Below, in pieces: positions 1-6,904 of a DNA stretch of 18,299 nucleotides. The notes under the pieces are model-generated. The model saw only the letters and a list, made by a program, of their open reading frames with translations, was not told where the DNA came from and did no database searches. A program made the position numbers and the translations under genes. This DNA comes from DATJWY01 sp035500775 (GTDB lineage Bacteria > Pseudomonadota > Alphaproteobacteria > Acetobacterales > Acetobacteraceae), in assembly GCA_035500775.1 (NCBI GenBank), contig DATJWY010000044.1, positions 1 to 18,299 of the forward strand. Direction: 5' to 3'. How positions within the stretch are numbered: the first letter of the stretch is position 1; each line of letters starts with the position of its first letter.

Positions 1-241
1 AGGACGGCAGCGGACAATGCCCCGACCGCGCGTACGGATAGTGCACGCACAGGCCCGAGATCACGAAGAACACGATGACGGCGGCGACGCCGTCATAGGC
101 GATCGCGTTCCAGTCGCGATAGACCGGCGGCAGGCCGAGCCAGAGCGCGATGCGCGGGCGTGCGCCGTGATGCAGCGCGACCCACAGGGCGCAGACGCAG
201 CGCAGGGTGTCCAGGCCGGCGAGGTGGCGCGTCTCCCTCAC
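1..241 (-). CDS. Acyltransferase 3 family protein, N-terminal fragment (cut by window edge)
   Basis: This is the first 80 codons of a membrane acyltransferase of the acyltransferase-3/OafA family, which usually adds acetyl or other acyl groups to sugars of surface polysaccharides. Translating the minus strand from a GTG at 241-239 gives a protein beginning VRETRHLAGLDTLRCVCALW. It has the family's R-x10-H motif (R14, H25), then a hydrophobic segment containing AVIVFFVISGLCVHYPYA, the typical end of the first transmembrane region. There is no in-frame ATG, so the GTG is the probable start. It overlaps the stop codon of the small membrane protein upstream as GTGA, which suggests translational coupling. 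The rest of the gene lies left of the window. The family call is firm; the substrate is unknown. Confidence 0.8.
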   Translation of the reverse strand, partial: MRETRHLAGLDTLRCVCALWVALHHGARPRIALWLGLPPVYRDWNAIAYDGVAAVIVFFVISGLCVHYPYARSGHCPLPS

Positions 242-534
242 GGCCGCCTCGGTGTTCGCGCCGGCTCCGCCGGCGCGCCCTCGCCGGACGACATGGCGAT
301 CATGCCGAGACCCAGCAGAAGCACGAGACCCGCAAGCGCCAGCGCGCCAAGCCGGACGATATGCCCCGGAGAGGATGACCAGCCGAACCAGCCAAGCAAG
401 GCCACCTCCGCGACGCCGGGGGCCAGCAGCGTCGCCAGGACGACCAGCACGCCATGCGGGGCCATGGCCCACGCGATGACGAGATGGCCGGCCAGCGCGA
501 CCGGCAGCAGCGAGCGCGACGACCAGATCAGCAT
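238..534 (-). CDS. Small hydrophobic membrane protein of unknown function
   Basis: A 98-residue protein if started at the ATG at 534. It has about three hydrophobic segments (LLPVALAGHLVIAWAM, VLVVLATLLAPGVAEVALLG, LGALALAGLVLLLGLGMIAM) and a short polar, Pro/Arg-rich tail, so it is likely an inner-membrane protein. I recognise no family. The frame stays open upstream to 693, but that extension is Arg/Gly-rich and lacks membrane character. GTG starts at 555 (preceded by AAGGGG and GGGAGG) or 540 are alternatives. Its stop overlaps the GTG of the acyltransferase fragment by GTGA, so the two are probably one translationally coupled operon, which suggests an accessory role in polysaccharide acylation or export. 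That role is inference from position only. Confidence 0.55.
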   Translation of the reverse strand: MLIWSSRSLLPVALAGHLVIAWAMAPHGVLVVLATLLAPGVAEVALLGWFGWSSSPGHIVRLGALALAGLVLLLGLGMIAMSSGEGAPAEPARTPRRP

Positions 535-928
535 CTCCACGCCGATCCGCCTCACCCTCCCGCCCCTTCGCTGCCGGACATGTGCGGCACCCCCCACCTC
601 TTCGCCGGCGCCTCGCGTCCGCCGGCGCCAGCCGGGCGATATCCGCCCGGCTCCGGGTTCCGCCTGGATTGCATATCGATAGCCGAAATACAACCATTTC
701 GCGCAGAGCCGGACGCACGGACAGCCGCAGCCGGTGCGGCGGCGCGCCGGGTGCGGGGCAAACGCACCCGCTAAAACTTTTGCATCGGCAAACGCGAATT
801 ATACGACACAAATGCGCAGCACGTAATGAGTTGTCGTCCGCAACCATGTGCGCTATGAACCGAACTCGCGCAGCATGCGGGGCGACGGCATCGAAAGTCC
901 CGTTCCGAACGGCGGCATGGGACGATCG
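535..928. other. Divergent intergenic region, 394 bp
   Basis: This region separates the small membrane protein (minus) from the glycosyltransferase (plus). The part from about 660 to 850 is less GC-rich than the flanking genes. It holds the hairpin at 748-770 and, just after it, an AT-rich stretch with a TTGCAT hexamer at 780-785 and TATACG at 800-805. Those hexamers are only 14 bp apart, which is too short for a convincing promoter. Open frames through here have no recognisable protein character and I treat them as spurious. Promoters for both neighbours are expected here, but I cannot place them with confidence. Confidence 0.5.
748..770. repeat. Perfect 8-bp stem hairpin
   Basis: CGGGTGCG (748-755) and CGCACCCG (763-770) are perfectly complementary around a 7-nt loop. 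On the plus strand the stem is followed by CTAAAACTTTT, which has a short T-run, so it resembles a weak intrinsic terminator. However, no plus-strand gene lies upstream of it in the window. On the minus strand it would sit in the leader of the small membrane protein. It could be an operator, a leader hairpin or a terminator of a transcript I do not recognise. Confidence 0.4.
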
Positions 929-2020
929 ATGACGAGCGCACAGAGCGAACCGGACATCACGATCATCATCGTGAGTTACCAGACACGCGAGATGACCCTC
1001 GCGTGCATACGGTCCGTCATCGCGCAGACGACGGCGGTCAGCTACGAACTGATCGTCCTGGACAATGCGTCCACGGATGGCTCGGCCGAGGCCATCCGCC
1101 GGGCGTTCCCCGACATCACGGTCATCGCGTCGGAAGAAAACCTCGGCTTCGCCCGCGCCAACAACGTCGCCGCGGCACGGGCGCGCGGGCGGCGGCTCCT
1201 GCTGCTCAACCCCGATACCGTCGTGCTCGATCACGCGATCGAGCGGCTGCAGGCCTTCGCGGCGGCGAACCCCGCGTGCGGGATCTGGGGCGGACGGACC
1301 GTGTTCGCCGATGGCACGCTCAATCCCGCCTCCTGCTGGCGGCGCGCGACCCTGTGGAGCGTCTTCTGCATGACGGTCGGCCTGGCGCGGTTCCGCACCA
1401 GCGCGCTGTTCAACTGGGAGGGCTACGGCGGGTGGGCGCGGGATGCGGTCCGCCGGGTCGACATCGTCACCGGCTGCTTCTTCCTGATCGACCGCGCGCT
1501 GTGGAACCGCTGCGGCGGCTTCGATCCCGCGTTCTTCATGTATGGCGAGGAAGCCGATCTCTGCCTGCGCGCGCGCCGGTTCGGCGCGCGTCCCATGATC
1601 ACGCCGGCGGCGACCATCATCCATTTCGGCCACGCCTCGGAACCCGACCACGCCGAGCAGAGGATCAAGGTCTTCGCCGGCCGGATCAGCCTGATGCAGC
1701 GCCACCAGCCGGCGGTGTCCGTGCGCCTCGGCCGGCTGCTGTACCAGGCCATGGTGCAGCTGCGCATCGCCCTCTTCGGCGTGGCCTGCTTCCTTACGGG
1801 GCGGCCAGAGATGCGGCGCGGCGCGCAGTCCTGGCGGCAGGTGTGGCAAGCCCGCGCACGCTGGATCGACGGCTGGAACGAAGCGGCCGCGGAGCTCGCG
1901 CGCCGTCCGCTGGCCGCCGGCGCTGCGGACCTGACACCGGTTCCTCCGGTTCCTCCGACCGCGCGCGACCGGCCTGGCGGGCAGGCGCCCGCGCGCGGCA
2001 TCGCGGAGTCCGTCAACTGA
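929..2020 (+). CDS. Glycosyltransferase family 2 (rhamnosyltransferase-like)
   Basis: This is a GT-A fold, family-2 glycosyltransferase that should transfer a sugar from a nucleotide donor onto a lipid-linked glycan at the cytoplasmic face of the inner membrane. From the ATG at 929 it is 363 residues. The N-terminus has DITIIIVSYQTREMTL (9-24), DNASTDGS (45-52) and LLLNPDTVVL (91-100, the metal/nucleotide-binding DXD-equivalent). Further on is GGFDPAFFMYGEEADLCLR (196-214), with the acidic catalytic-base region. This arrangement is that of the WbbL/rhamnosyltransferase-like subgroup. A hydrophobic stretch around 285-305 may be a membrane anchor, and the last 45 residues are Pro/Ala-rich and low complexity. 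The frame is open from 848, but residues before 929 are not family-like. ATG 917 is an alternative start. The ribosome binding site is weak. Sugar specificity is unknown. Confidence 0.88.
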   Translation: MTSAQSEPDITIIIVSYQTREMTLACIRSVIAQTTAVSYELIVLDNASTDGSAEAIRRAFPDITVIASEENLGFARANNVAAARARGRRLLLLNPDTVVLDHAIERLQAFAAANPACGIWGGRTVFADGTLNPASCWRRATLWSVFCMTVGLARFRTSALFNWEGYGGWARDAVRRVDIVTGCFFLIDRALWNRCGGFDPAFFMYGEEADLCLRARRFGARPMITPAATIIHFGHASEPDHAEQRIKVFAGRISLMQRHQPAVSVRLGRLLYQAMVQLRIALFGVACFLTGRPEMRRGAQSWRQVWQARARWIDGWNEAAAELARRPLAAGAADLTPVPPVPPTARDRPGGQAPARGIAESVN

Positions 2021-2194
2021 CGCGGCACTCCCCGTATCGTCCGGATTTCGGTGCATCGGCGATGAAGAAATCGGGACGGCGCATGGGGCCGGGCTGACCT
2101 CATCGCTCCGGCTGATCACGCCGCCCATGTCGCGGCGGGACAGGAATAATCGGCCTGTCATGTTGCCCGTCAGCGAATGACCGATCCGCCAGGG

Positions 2195-3340
2195 TCATGA
2201 GGCGCTGTCCGGCGCAGGCCCGCGCGCGTCCGGATCGGCCGGTCCCGCCGCCAAGGCGTCGAGCGCCCGGCGCGTCCGGCGCAGCGTCTGCTCCAGTTGC
2301 GTGAGCCCGTGCTCGAGGTCGCCGTAGTCGAAGCTTCGTCGCGCGAGAGGGCCCGGCGGCGGCAGCGCGGGCGGGGTCTCCGGCGGCAGGTCCGCCGCCA
2401 CGCGCGCCGGCGGGCGGCCCCGGCCGCGGCCGGGCTCCGGCCGGGGAGGCGGACGCACCGAGGCGCGCAACGGCGCCATGCCGGCAAGCGCGAACAGCCG
2501 CCGCTTCGCCCGGTGCGTGACCTCGACGGCGATCTCCTCGGCGACCAGTGCGTCGAGGTGATGCAGCGCGGTCTTGACGGCGACCCCGAGCGCGGCGGCG
2601 AGCGAGGTGGCGGAGAGCAGCGGCGCGGCGGCGAGCAGATCGACGGCGGCGGCGGCATGGGAATCCCGCCGCCGGTCGGCCACCCGGCCGCGCGCCGCGA
2701 ACCAGGCGCGCTCCAGGTCGCGCAGCCCCTGCCGCGCCTCGGCGGCCTCCTCCGCCAGCGCGCGGAGGAACACCGGCGTCCAGTCCGGCGCCTGCCGCGG
2801 CAGGCCAGCGCGCAGCGCGGCGGCGCCGGTCAGCGGCACGGGAAGGCGGAGCAGGCGGTGCCCGGTCCAGTGGCGGATCAGCGCCGCCCGGACCGGCGGA
2901 CGCGCACCACCCGCCGCCAGCCACGCGTGCACCCCGTGCGCCGCCGCCAGCAGCGGCGGGCCGGCCGCCGCGAAGCCGTCCAGACAGGCCGCGGCGCGCC
3001 GCACGTCCTCCTCCTCGGCAGGGTCCGGGGCGGTGAGCCACCGGTGCGCCGCGAGCGCATGCCGCGCCGCCGCGAACACCGCGCCGCGATCGACGATGCG
3101 CAGCGCGCCCTCCATGCGCAGGCGCAGCCCTTCGAGCACGGCCGCGAGGTGCCAGGGGTCGATCAGCCACCCGTCCACCGCCGCCTGCCGGCGCACCGCG
3201 TCGAGCCGGCTGCGGTAGAGGAAGGCCGGCCGCAGCGGATGCCCCTCCAGCGCCTCGTCCAGCCGGGCGATGGCGGCGGCGGCCTCGGCGAGGGCGGCGG
3301 CGAACTGTCCCGCTTCCGCGTCGCGCGCGATCTGCTGCAT
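2195..3340 (-). CDS. DUF1612 / helix-turn-helix protein (RHE_PE00001-like)
   Basis: A 381-residue protein matching the DUF1612 plus HTH_13 architecture that I associate with rhizobial and other alphaproteobacterial plasmids; its biochemical role is not established. The N-terminal region has the family-like stretch AIARLDEALEGHPLRPAFL (23-41) followed by SRLDAVRRQAAVDGWLIDP (44-62). A winged-helix-like DNA-binding segment lies at about 232-285 (LLSATSLAAALGVAVKTALH within it). The C-terminal part is Pro/Arg-rich. I chose the ATG at 3340 because GGAGAGG precedes it by 6 nt; ATG 3355 lies upstream of that sequence and is less likely. It is transcribed away from the tyrosine recombinase and shares its promoter region. 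Base composition is extremely GC-rich, like the recombinase, which suggests the two travel together. A transcription factor acting on plasmid maintenance is a reasonable inference. Confidence 0.75.
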   Translation of the reverse strand: MQQIARDAEAGQFAAALAEAAAAIARLDEALEGHPLRPAFLYRSRLDAVRRQAAVDGWLIDPWHLAAVLEGLRLRMEGALRIVDRGAVFAAARHALAAHRWLTAPDPAEEEDVRRAAACLDGFAAAGPPLLAAAHGVHAWLAAGGARPPVRAALIRHWTGHRLLRLPVPLTGAAALRAGLPRQAPDWTPVFLRALAEEAAEARQGLRDLERAWFAARGRVADRRRDSHAAAAVDLLAAAPLLSATSLAAALGVAVKTALHHLDALVAEEIAVEVTHRAKRRLFALAGMAPLRASVRPPPRPEPGRGRGRPPARVAADLPPETPPALPPPGPLARRSFDYGDLEHGLTQLEQTLRRTRRALDALAAGPADPDARGPAPDSAS

Positions 3341-3463
3341 GCGATGCCTCTCCATGGCTGCGCGAGGCTAGCACGGGCACGGCACGGCGGCGATCCGAAA
3401 CCGCTTCCGAGCACTTCCTGGTCAACGGGTTGCACGGGCACTGATGGCTCCAGACCGTAACCG

Positions 3464-3484
3464 CCCGATCGGTGCTTTATCGGG
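3464..3484. repeat. Palindromic element 1 with GTGCTT core, upstream of recombinase
   Basis: CCCGAT (3464-3469) and ATCGGG (3479-3484) are inverted arms around CGGTGCTTT. The GTGCTT at 3472-3477 recurs in the second element, with the two cores 51 bp apart. The pair lies in the divergent promoter region between the DUF1612/HTH gene and the tyrosine recombinase. It may be an operator for the HTH protein or half of a recombination site. Confidence 0.6.
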
Positions 3485-3508
3485 TGGTTCAGGCCCTGTC
3501 CGGCCATG

Positions 3509-3538
3509 TATGCCCGATAATAGTGCTTGTCGGGCATA
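3509..3538. repeat. Palindromic element 2 with GTGCTT core, upstream of recombinase
   Basis: TATGCCCGA (3509-3517) and TCGGGCATA (3530-3538) are perfect 9-bp inverted arms with a 12-bp asymmetric spacer containing GTGCTT (3523-3528). Two arms around a short asymmetric centre is the layout expected of a tyrosine-recombinase core site, but a dimeric repressor would also fit. It ends 5 bp before the first possible recombinase start codon (3543), so binding here could also control that gene. Confidence 0.65.
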
Positions 3539-3584
3539 GGTCATGCGGGCACGCTCCGGCGTCTGCGTCGCCGGAAACCCGCCC

Positions 3585-4658
3585 ATGTCCGCCCTCTCCC
3601 GCCCCGGTTCCCAGCCGCCGCTCGGCGCCCCGCCGGAGGCGGTGCGGGCGTGGTTCGACACGGCCGCCGCGGCCGTCCTGCCGCCGCCCGACGGCACGCT
3701 CGCCGGCGCGCGCGTCGCCGCCGCCGCCTATGCCAGCCGCGCCCGCGCCGACAACACGCGCCGCGCCTACCGTGCCGGCGTGCGCGCCTGGTGCGCCTGG
3801 TGCGACGCCCACGGCCTCGTCCCCCTCCCCGCCGCCCCGGACGACGTCGCCGCCTTCCTCGCCGCCGAGCGCTTGCGTGGCCTGTCGGTCGCGACGCTCG
3901 CGCTGCGCCGGGCCGCGATCCGGGCGCTGCACTTTCTCGCCGGCGTCCCGGTGCCGACCGCCGCGGCCGGCGTGGCCGCCACCATGGCCGGGCTGCAGCG
4001 CGACGCCGCCGCGCGCGGCGCGCGACCGGGGCGCAAGCAGGCCGCGACGCTCGGCGTGCTGCGCGACATCCTCGCCGCCATCCCGGACGACCTGCCCGGC
4101 CTGCGCGACCGCGCACTGCTGCTGGTGGGCTTCGCGGGCGCGCTGCGCCGCGCCGAACTCGCGGCCCTGCGGGTCGAGCACGTCGAGGCCGCGCCGCGCG
4201 GCCTGCGCCTCATCCTGCCCCGCTCGAAGGGCGCGCGCGACGGGCGCGCGGTGACGGTCGCCCTGCCCTACGGACGTTCCGAACTCTGCCCCGTGCGCGC
4301 GCTGCGCCGCTGGCAGGAGGCCGCCGGGATCAGCGAGGGGCCGCTGTTCCGCCGCCTGTTCGCCCCGCCGCCCCGCCGCGCCGATGCCGGGCCGCCCGCC
4401 CCCGTGCCCGGCACCGCGGCGCTCGATCCCGGCAGCATCGCGCGCATCGTGCGGCGCCGCGCCGCCGCCGCCGGCCTGGATCCGGCCGCGTTCGGCGGCC
4501 ACAGCCTCAAGCGCGGCGCGCTGACGACCGGAATGGAGCACGGCGCCCACCCCACAAGGCTCAAGCAGCTCGCACGCCACCGCAGCTACGCCGCGCTCGA
4601 CGCCTATCTCGAACTCGGCGACCCGTTCGAGAGCCACCCGCTCAACGGGCTGCTCTGA
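3585..4658 (+). CDS. Tyrosine-type site-specific recombinase/integrase
   Basis: A 357-residue phage-integrase-family DNA recombinase, likely for plasmid dimer resolution or integration. An N-terminal SAM-like core-binding domain (NTRRAYRAGVRAWCAWC, 57-73) is followed by a catalytic domain. Box I is GALRRAELAAL with R188; the beta-hairpin lysine is probably K215 (PRSKGAR). The conserved H-x-x-R region reads HSLKRG (H306, K309, R310), so lysine stands at the usual arginine position. H332 (ARHRS) lies nine residues before the presumed nucleophile Y341 (LDAYLE), the normal spacing. The frame is open from ATG 3543, but the ATG at 3585 has a better upstream GGAA and fits the usual N-terminus; the start is uncertain. 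The gene is extremely GC-rich. Two palindromic elements just upstream may be its recombination site or its operator. The iteron origin begins 10 bp after its stop. Confidence 0.88.
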   Translation: MSALSRPGSQPPLGAPPEAVRAWFDTAAAAVLPPPDGTLAGARVAAAAYASRARADNTRRAYRAGVRAWCAWCDAHGLVPLPAAPDDVAAFLAAERLRGLSVATLALRRAAIRALHFLAGVPVPTAAAGVAATMAGLQRDAAARGARPGRKQAATLGVLRDILAAIPDDLPGLRDRALLLVGFAGALRRAELAALRVEHVEAAPRGLRLILPRSKGARDGRAVTVALPYGRSELCPVRALRRWQEAAGISEGPLFRRLFAPPPRRADAGPPAPVPGTAALDPGSIARIVRRRAAAAGLDPAAFGGHSLKRGALTTGMEHGAHPTRLKQLARHRSYAALDAYLELGDPFESHPLNGLL

Positions 4659-4668
4659 CATCCCCGGC

Positions 4669-4862
4669 GTGGACCTTGGTGAGGCGGCCGGATCGGGCGC
4701 CCACAGCGGGGCCGGGGACCCTGGTGCGCCGGGCGTGGACTATGGTGCGGCGGCCCTGACGGAAAACCTGGGGTTGAGAGTTTTATCCCGTGGACTCTGG
4801 TGAACAAGCTAATAACAGAATCCGCTAATAGCTCTTCCAATAGCCCGCTCACCAAAGTCCCC
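4669..4862. repeat. Iteron array upstream of the replication initiator (probable origin)
   Basis: Five related 16-mers fit the pattern GTGGACYYTGGTGMGG. Three direct-orientation copies are at 4669-4684, 4735-4750 and 4790-4805 (GTGGACTCTGGTGAAC), with a weaker direct copy at 4714-4729 starting GGGGAC. An inverted copy lies at 4847-4862 (GGGGACTTTGGTGAGC when read on the minus strand). Between the last two copies is an AT-rich stretch (about 4806-4843) with a repeated GCTAATA (4808-4814 and 4824-4830), a candidate unwinding region. TTATCCCGT at 4783-4791 shares only 6 of 9 bases with a DnaA box. The array, its AT-rich segment and the adjacent RepA_C-type initiator together make this the likely replication origin and the site of initiator autoregulation. 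Confidence 0.82.
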
Positions 4863-4922
4863 GCTGACAACGGCCCCATTTCCTTGCGAGATTGCATCCG
4901 GATGACAGGCGGCGAAACAATC

Positions 4923-5843
4923 ATGGCAACGGTCCACGATCTTCTGGAAGCACGGGGAAAGGCCGCAGCCATCCAGGCAGGTCTTGACCGCAACGTGGTG
5001 GAGGCCGCCGCGCTCTACATGAGCGATGAGGACGGCGCGCTCAGCTTCGTCTACTCCGGCTGGGCGCAATGCGCGCTGCCGCACCGGAGGCTTGCCGATG
5101 ACGCGCCCTGGGAGATCAGCGCCGACCGGGTCCGGCTGGTGGTCGAACCCGGGCGGCGCCCCTCGCGCGACAACGGGCCGCTGGAATGGGTGGGCGTGCC
5201 CTTCGGCAGCCATGCGCGGCTGATCCTGCTCTACCTGCAGACCGAGGCGCTGAAGACCGGCTCGCGCGAGATCGAACTCGGCCGCTCCCTGCGCGACTGG
5301 CTGCGGCGCATCGGGGTCGCCGTCGGCGGGCGGACGGGCCTGCTGGTGAAGGAGCAGGCCGAGCGCATCAGCCGCTGCCGGCTCACCTTCCACCTGCAGG
5401 GCAAGACCACCGGGCTGATCAACCAGTCGATCGTGGACCGGGCGCTGTTCATCGAGGACATGGAGGACGCGCAGGGCCGGCTGACGCTGGAGACCGCCAA
5501 ACTCTCCGAAGGGTTCTTCGAGCAGCTGCGCCGCCACCCCGTACCGCTCGAGGAGGCGGCCATCCGCGCCATCAACAACAACCCCGCGGCACTCGACGCC
5601 TATCTCTGGCTCGCCTACCGGCTGCATATCCTGGCCGCACCCAAGCTCGTCACCTGGAAGGCGCTGAAGGCGCAGTTCGGCGTCGGCTTCAAGGAACTGC
5701 ACCACTTCAAGCACAAATGGCGGGAGACGCTGAACCTCGCGCTTGCCGTCTATCCCGCCGCCCAGGTGGATATCGTCGAGGCCGGCGTCGTGCTCAACCC
5801 GAGCCGTCCGCCCGTGGCACCCCGCCAGATCGCGCTCCGCTGA
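4923..5843 (+). CDS. repA: Plasmid replication initiator, RepA_C family
   Basis: A 306-residue protein resembling the RepA_C family (pfam04796) of plasmid-encoded replication initiators seen on alphaproteobacterial plasmids. It would bind the surrounding iterons, open the origin and recruit the replisome. Family-like stretches include VHDLLEARGKAAA (4-16), FVYSGWAQCALPHRRL (42-57), PFGSHARLILLYLQTEALKT (93-112) and RDWLRRIGVAVGG (124-136), followed by SRCRLTFHLQG (150-160) and INQSIVDRALFIED (166-179). I chose ATG 4923 because the upstream part of the open frame (from 4800) carries an inverted iteron and AT-rich DNA rather than family-like protein; ATG 4903 is an alternative. It faces the repA/repB partition genes. 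It is not RepC, although the partition genes are of the repABC type. To avoid confusion, the partition ATPase at 6901-8115 is also conventionally called RepA. Confidence 0.82.
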   Translation: MATVHDLLEARGKAAAIQAGLDRNVVEAAALYMSDEDGALSFVYSGWAQCALPHRRLADDAPWEISADRVRLVVEPGRRPSRDNGPLEWVGVPFGSHARLILLYLQTEALKTGSREIELGRSLRDWLRRIGVAVGGRTGLLVKEQAERISRCRLTFHLQGKTTGLINQSIVDRALFIEDMEDAQGRLTLETAKLSEGFFEQLRRHPVPLEEAAIRAINNNPAALDAYLWLAYRLHILAAPKLVTWKALKAQFGVGFKELHHFKHKWRETLNLALAVYPAAQVDIVEAGVVLNPSRPPVAPRQIALR

Positions 5844-5851
5844 GGCGCGCC

Positions 5852-5897
5852 CCTCACCAGGGTCCACGTCCGCGTCCCGCCCCTCACCAGAATCCAC
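5852..5897. repeat. Two inverted iterons between convergent initiator and partition genes
   Basis: Two copies of the iteron lie in reverse orientation at 5852-5867 (GTGGACCCTGGTGAGG on the minus strand) and 5882-5897 (GTGGATTCTGGTGAGG), exactly 30 bp apart. They fill most of the 62-bp gap between the initiator stop and the partition repB stop. They match the copies upstream of the initiator, so the gene is bracketed by iterons in opposite orientations. Possible roles are incompatibility or copy-number control by handcuffing, or part of a second binding region. I see no terminator in this gap. Confidence 0.8.
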
Positions 5898-5905
5898 ACC
5901 CGCTG

Positions 5906-6904
5906 CTAGCGATGACCGGCCTGGTAGCGGGCAAACACGTGGCGCAGTTCGCGGGCTACGAACGCCGATATGCCGGGGGCCACGCGTTCGGCGAAGGTCA
6001 CGCGCAATCCCTCGGGCAGATGCTCGAGGCGCGCGATCTCGCGACCCTGCGCATCGGTGACGATATTGACCTCCGGCGTGGCGGCCGGAGAGGCCGCACC
6101 CTGGCGCCGCATCCCGGCGATCACCGCATCGAACCGCCGGTCGGATGGCAGGACCTGCAGGGAGCGCTGATCCAGCAGCGCCGCAAGCGCCTCCTGCCCG
6201 CCCGGGCGGTCGCATTCCCGCGCCAGTTCCTGCCAGCGCTGCCGTCCCGCCTTGGGCGCCGGGCCGATCCGCCGGATCAGCTCCTCCGGAATCATGGCCG
6301 CGACGGCGAGCAGCCGCGTCATCTCGGCCGTGTGGACGCCGAGCGCCCCGTTCAGCGTGGCCCGGCCGAAGCCGCGCCGTTGCAGTTCCGCCGCGAACAG
6401 CGCCCGCTCGATGAACGACAGGTCCCGCCGCTCGCCGTTCTCCTGCCCCTGGGCAATCACCAGCTCGTCGTCGTGGAGCACCCGGACGATCGCGCGGACG
6501 GGCCGGCCCAGTTCCGCCGCCGCGGCGTGCCGGCGATGGCCGTAGGCGATCTGGTAGCGCCCATCGGCGGTCGGATGGGGCCGCACCAGGATCGGCACCT
6601 GCTGCCCGGTCTCGCGGATGCTTTCGACGAGTGCGCGGTAGTCGGTGTCCTCCGTGCGGGAGAACCGGTCGGCGACGAAGGAGGGATCAATCCGGTCGGT
6701 CGGCAGGTCCAAGACCGCCGTTCCGCTTTCGATCTGCTGGCGCAATGCATCGGCGCTGCGCGCCTCCTCGGCGAGCCGCCCGACCTCGAGCCCCATCGCG
6801 CGCACCGCCCCGGACGCCACCCGCGGCGCCGCCGGCACCTCCGGAGAGGGACTCTGCGCCGCATCCGGCGTCAGCAGCGCCTGCACCACCTCGCGCCGTT
6901 TCAT
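5906..6904 (-). CDS. repB: Plasmid partition protein RepB (ParB family)
   Basis: This 332-residue centromere-binding protein of the repABC RepB/ParB type should bind parS and be moved by the RepA ATPase. A ParB N-terminal domain spans about 65-160, with the box II-like YGHRRHAAAAEL (121-132, the CTP-binding GxRR region in ParB proteins) and ENGERRDLSFIERAL (155-169). A helix-turn-helix region lies at about 178-202 (FGRATLNGALGVHTAEMTRL). The C-terminal part would dimerise. The ATG at 6904 overlaps the repA stop as ATGA, and GGAAGAGG lies just upstream, so translational coupling is likely; ATG 6919 is an alternative. The gene converges on the initiator. In canonical repABC a repC gene follows repB in the same direction; here none does. 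Confidence 0.9.
   Translation of the reverse strand: MKRREVVQALLTPDAAQSPSPEVPAAPRVASGAVRAMGLEVGRLAEEARSADALRQQIESGTAVLDLPTDRIDPSFVADRFSRTEDTDYRALVESIRETGQQVPILVRPHPTADGRYQIAYGHRRHAAAAELGRPVRAIVRVLHDDELVIAQGQENGERRDLSFIERALFAAELQRRGFGRATLNGALGVHTAEMTRLLAVAAMIPEELIRRIGPAPKAGRQRWQELARECDRPGGQEALAALLDQRSLQVLPSDRRFDAVIAGMRRQGAASPAATPEVNIVTDAQGREIARLEHLPEGLRVTFAERVAPGISAFVARELRHVFARYQAGHR

Noticed and set aside
17..682. 221-codon plus-strand frame at the left edge
   Set aside because: It is antisense to the acyltransferase fragment and small membrane protein, and its translation is Arg/Pro/Ala-rich with no membrane or domain pattern.
780..805. Sigma-70 promoter before the glycosyltransferase
   Set aside because: TTGCAT and TATACG are 14 bp apart, too close for a standard promoter.
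2119..2137. CGCCGC...GCGGCG hairpin after the glycosyltransferase as a terminator
   Set aside because: The stem is only 6 bp with no T-run after it. In such GC-rich DNA this occurs by chance.
2297..3460. 387-codon plus-strand frame opposite the DUF1612/HTH gene
   Set aside because: The composition is Arg/Gln/Pro-dominated with no recognisable domain. The minus-strand product matches a known architecture and has a good ribosome binding site.
3489..4661. 390-codon minus-strand frame opposite the tyrosine recombinase
   Set aside because: It is Arg/Gly/Ala-rich low-complexity translation typical of antisense frames in very GC-rich genes. The plus strand has a clear recombinase with catalytic residues.
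4783..4791. DnaA box in the origin (TTATCCCGT)
   Set aside because: Only 6 of 9 positions match the consensus; mentioned in the iteron entry but not called as a site.
5852..5897. CRISPR-like array suggested by the 30-bp periodic repeat
   Set aside because: There are only two copies, and they match the iterons upstream of the initiator. No further units or cas genes are present.
4809..6215. 468-codon minus-strand frame over the initiator and repB end
   Set aside because: Frame shadow opposite the initiator; no family character, and it crosses the iteron arrays.
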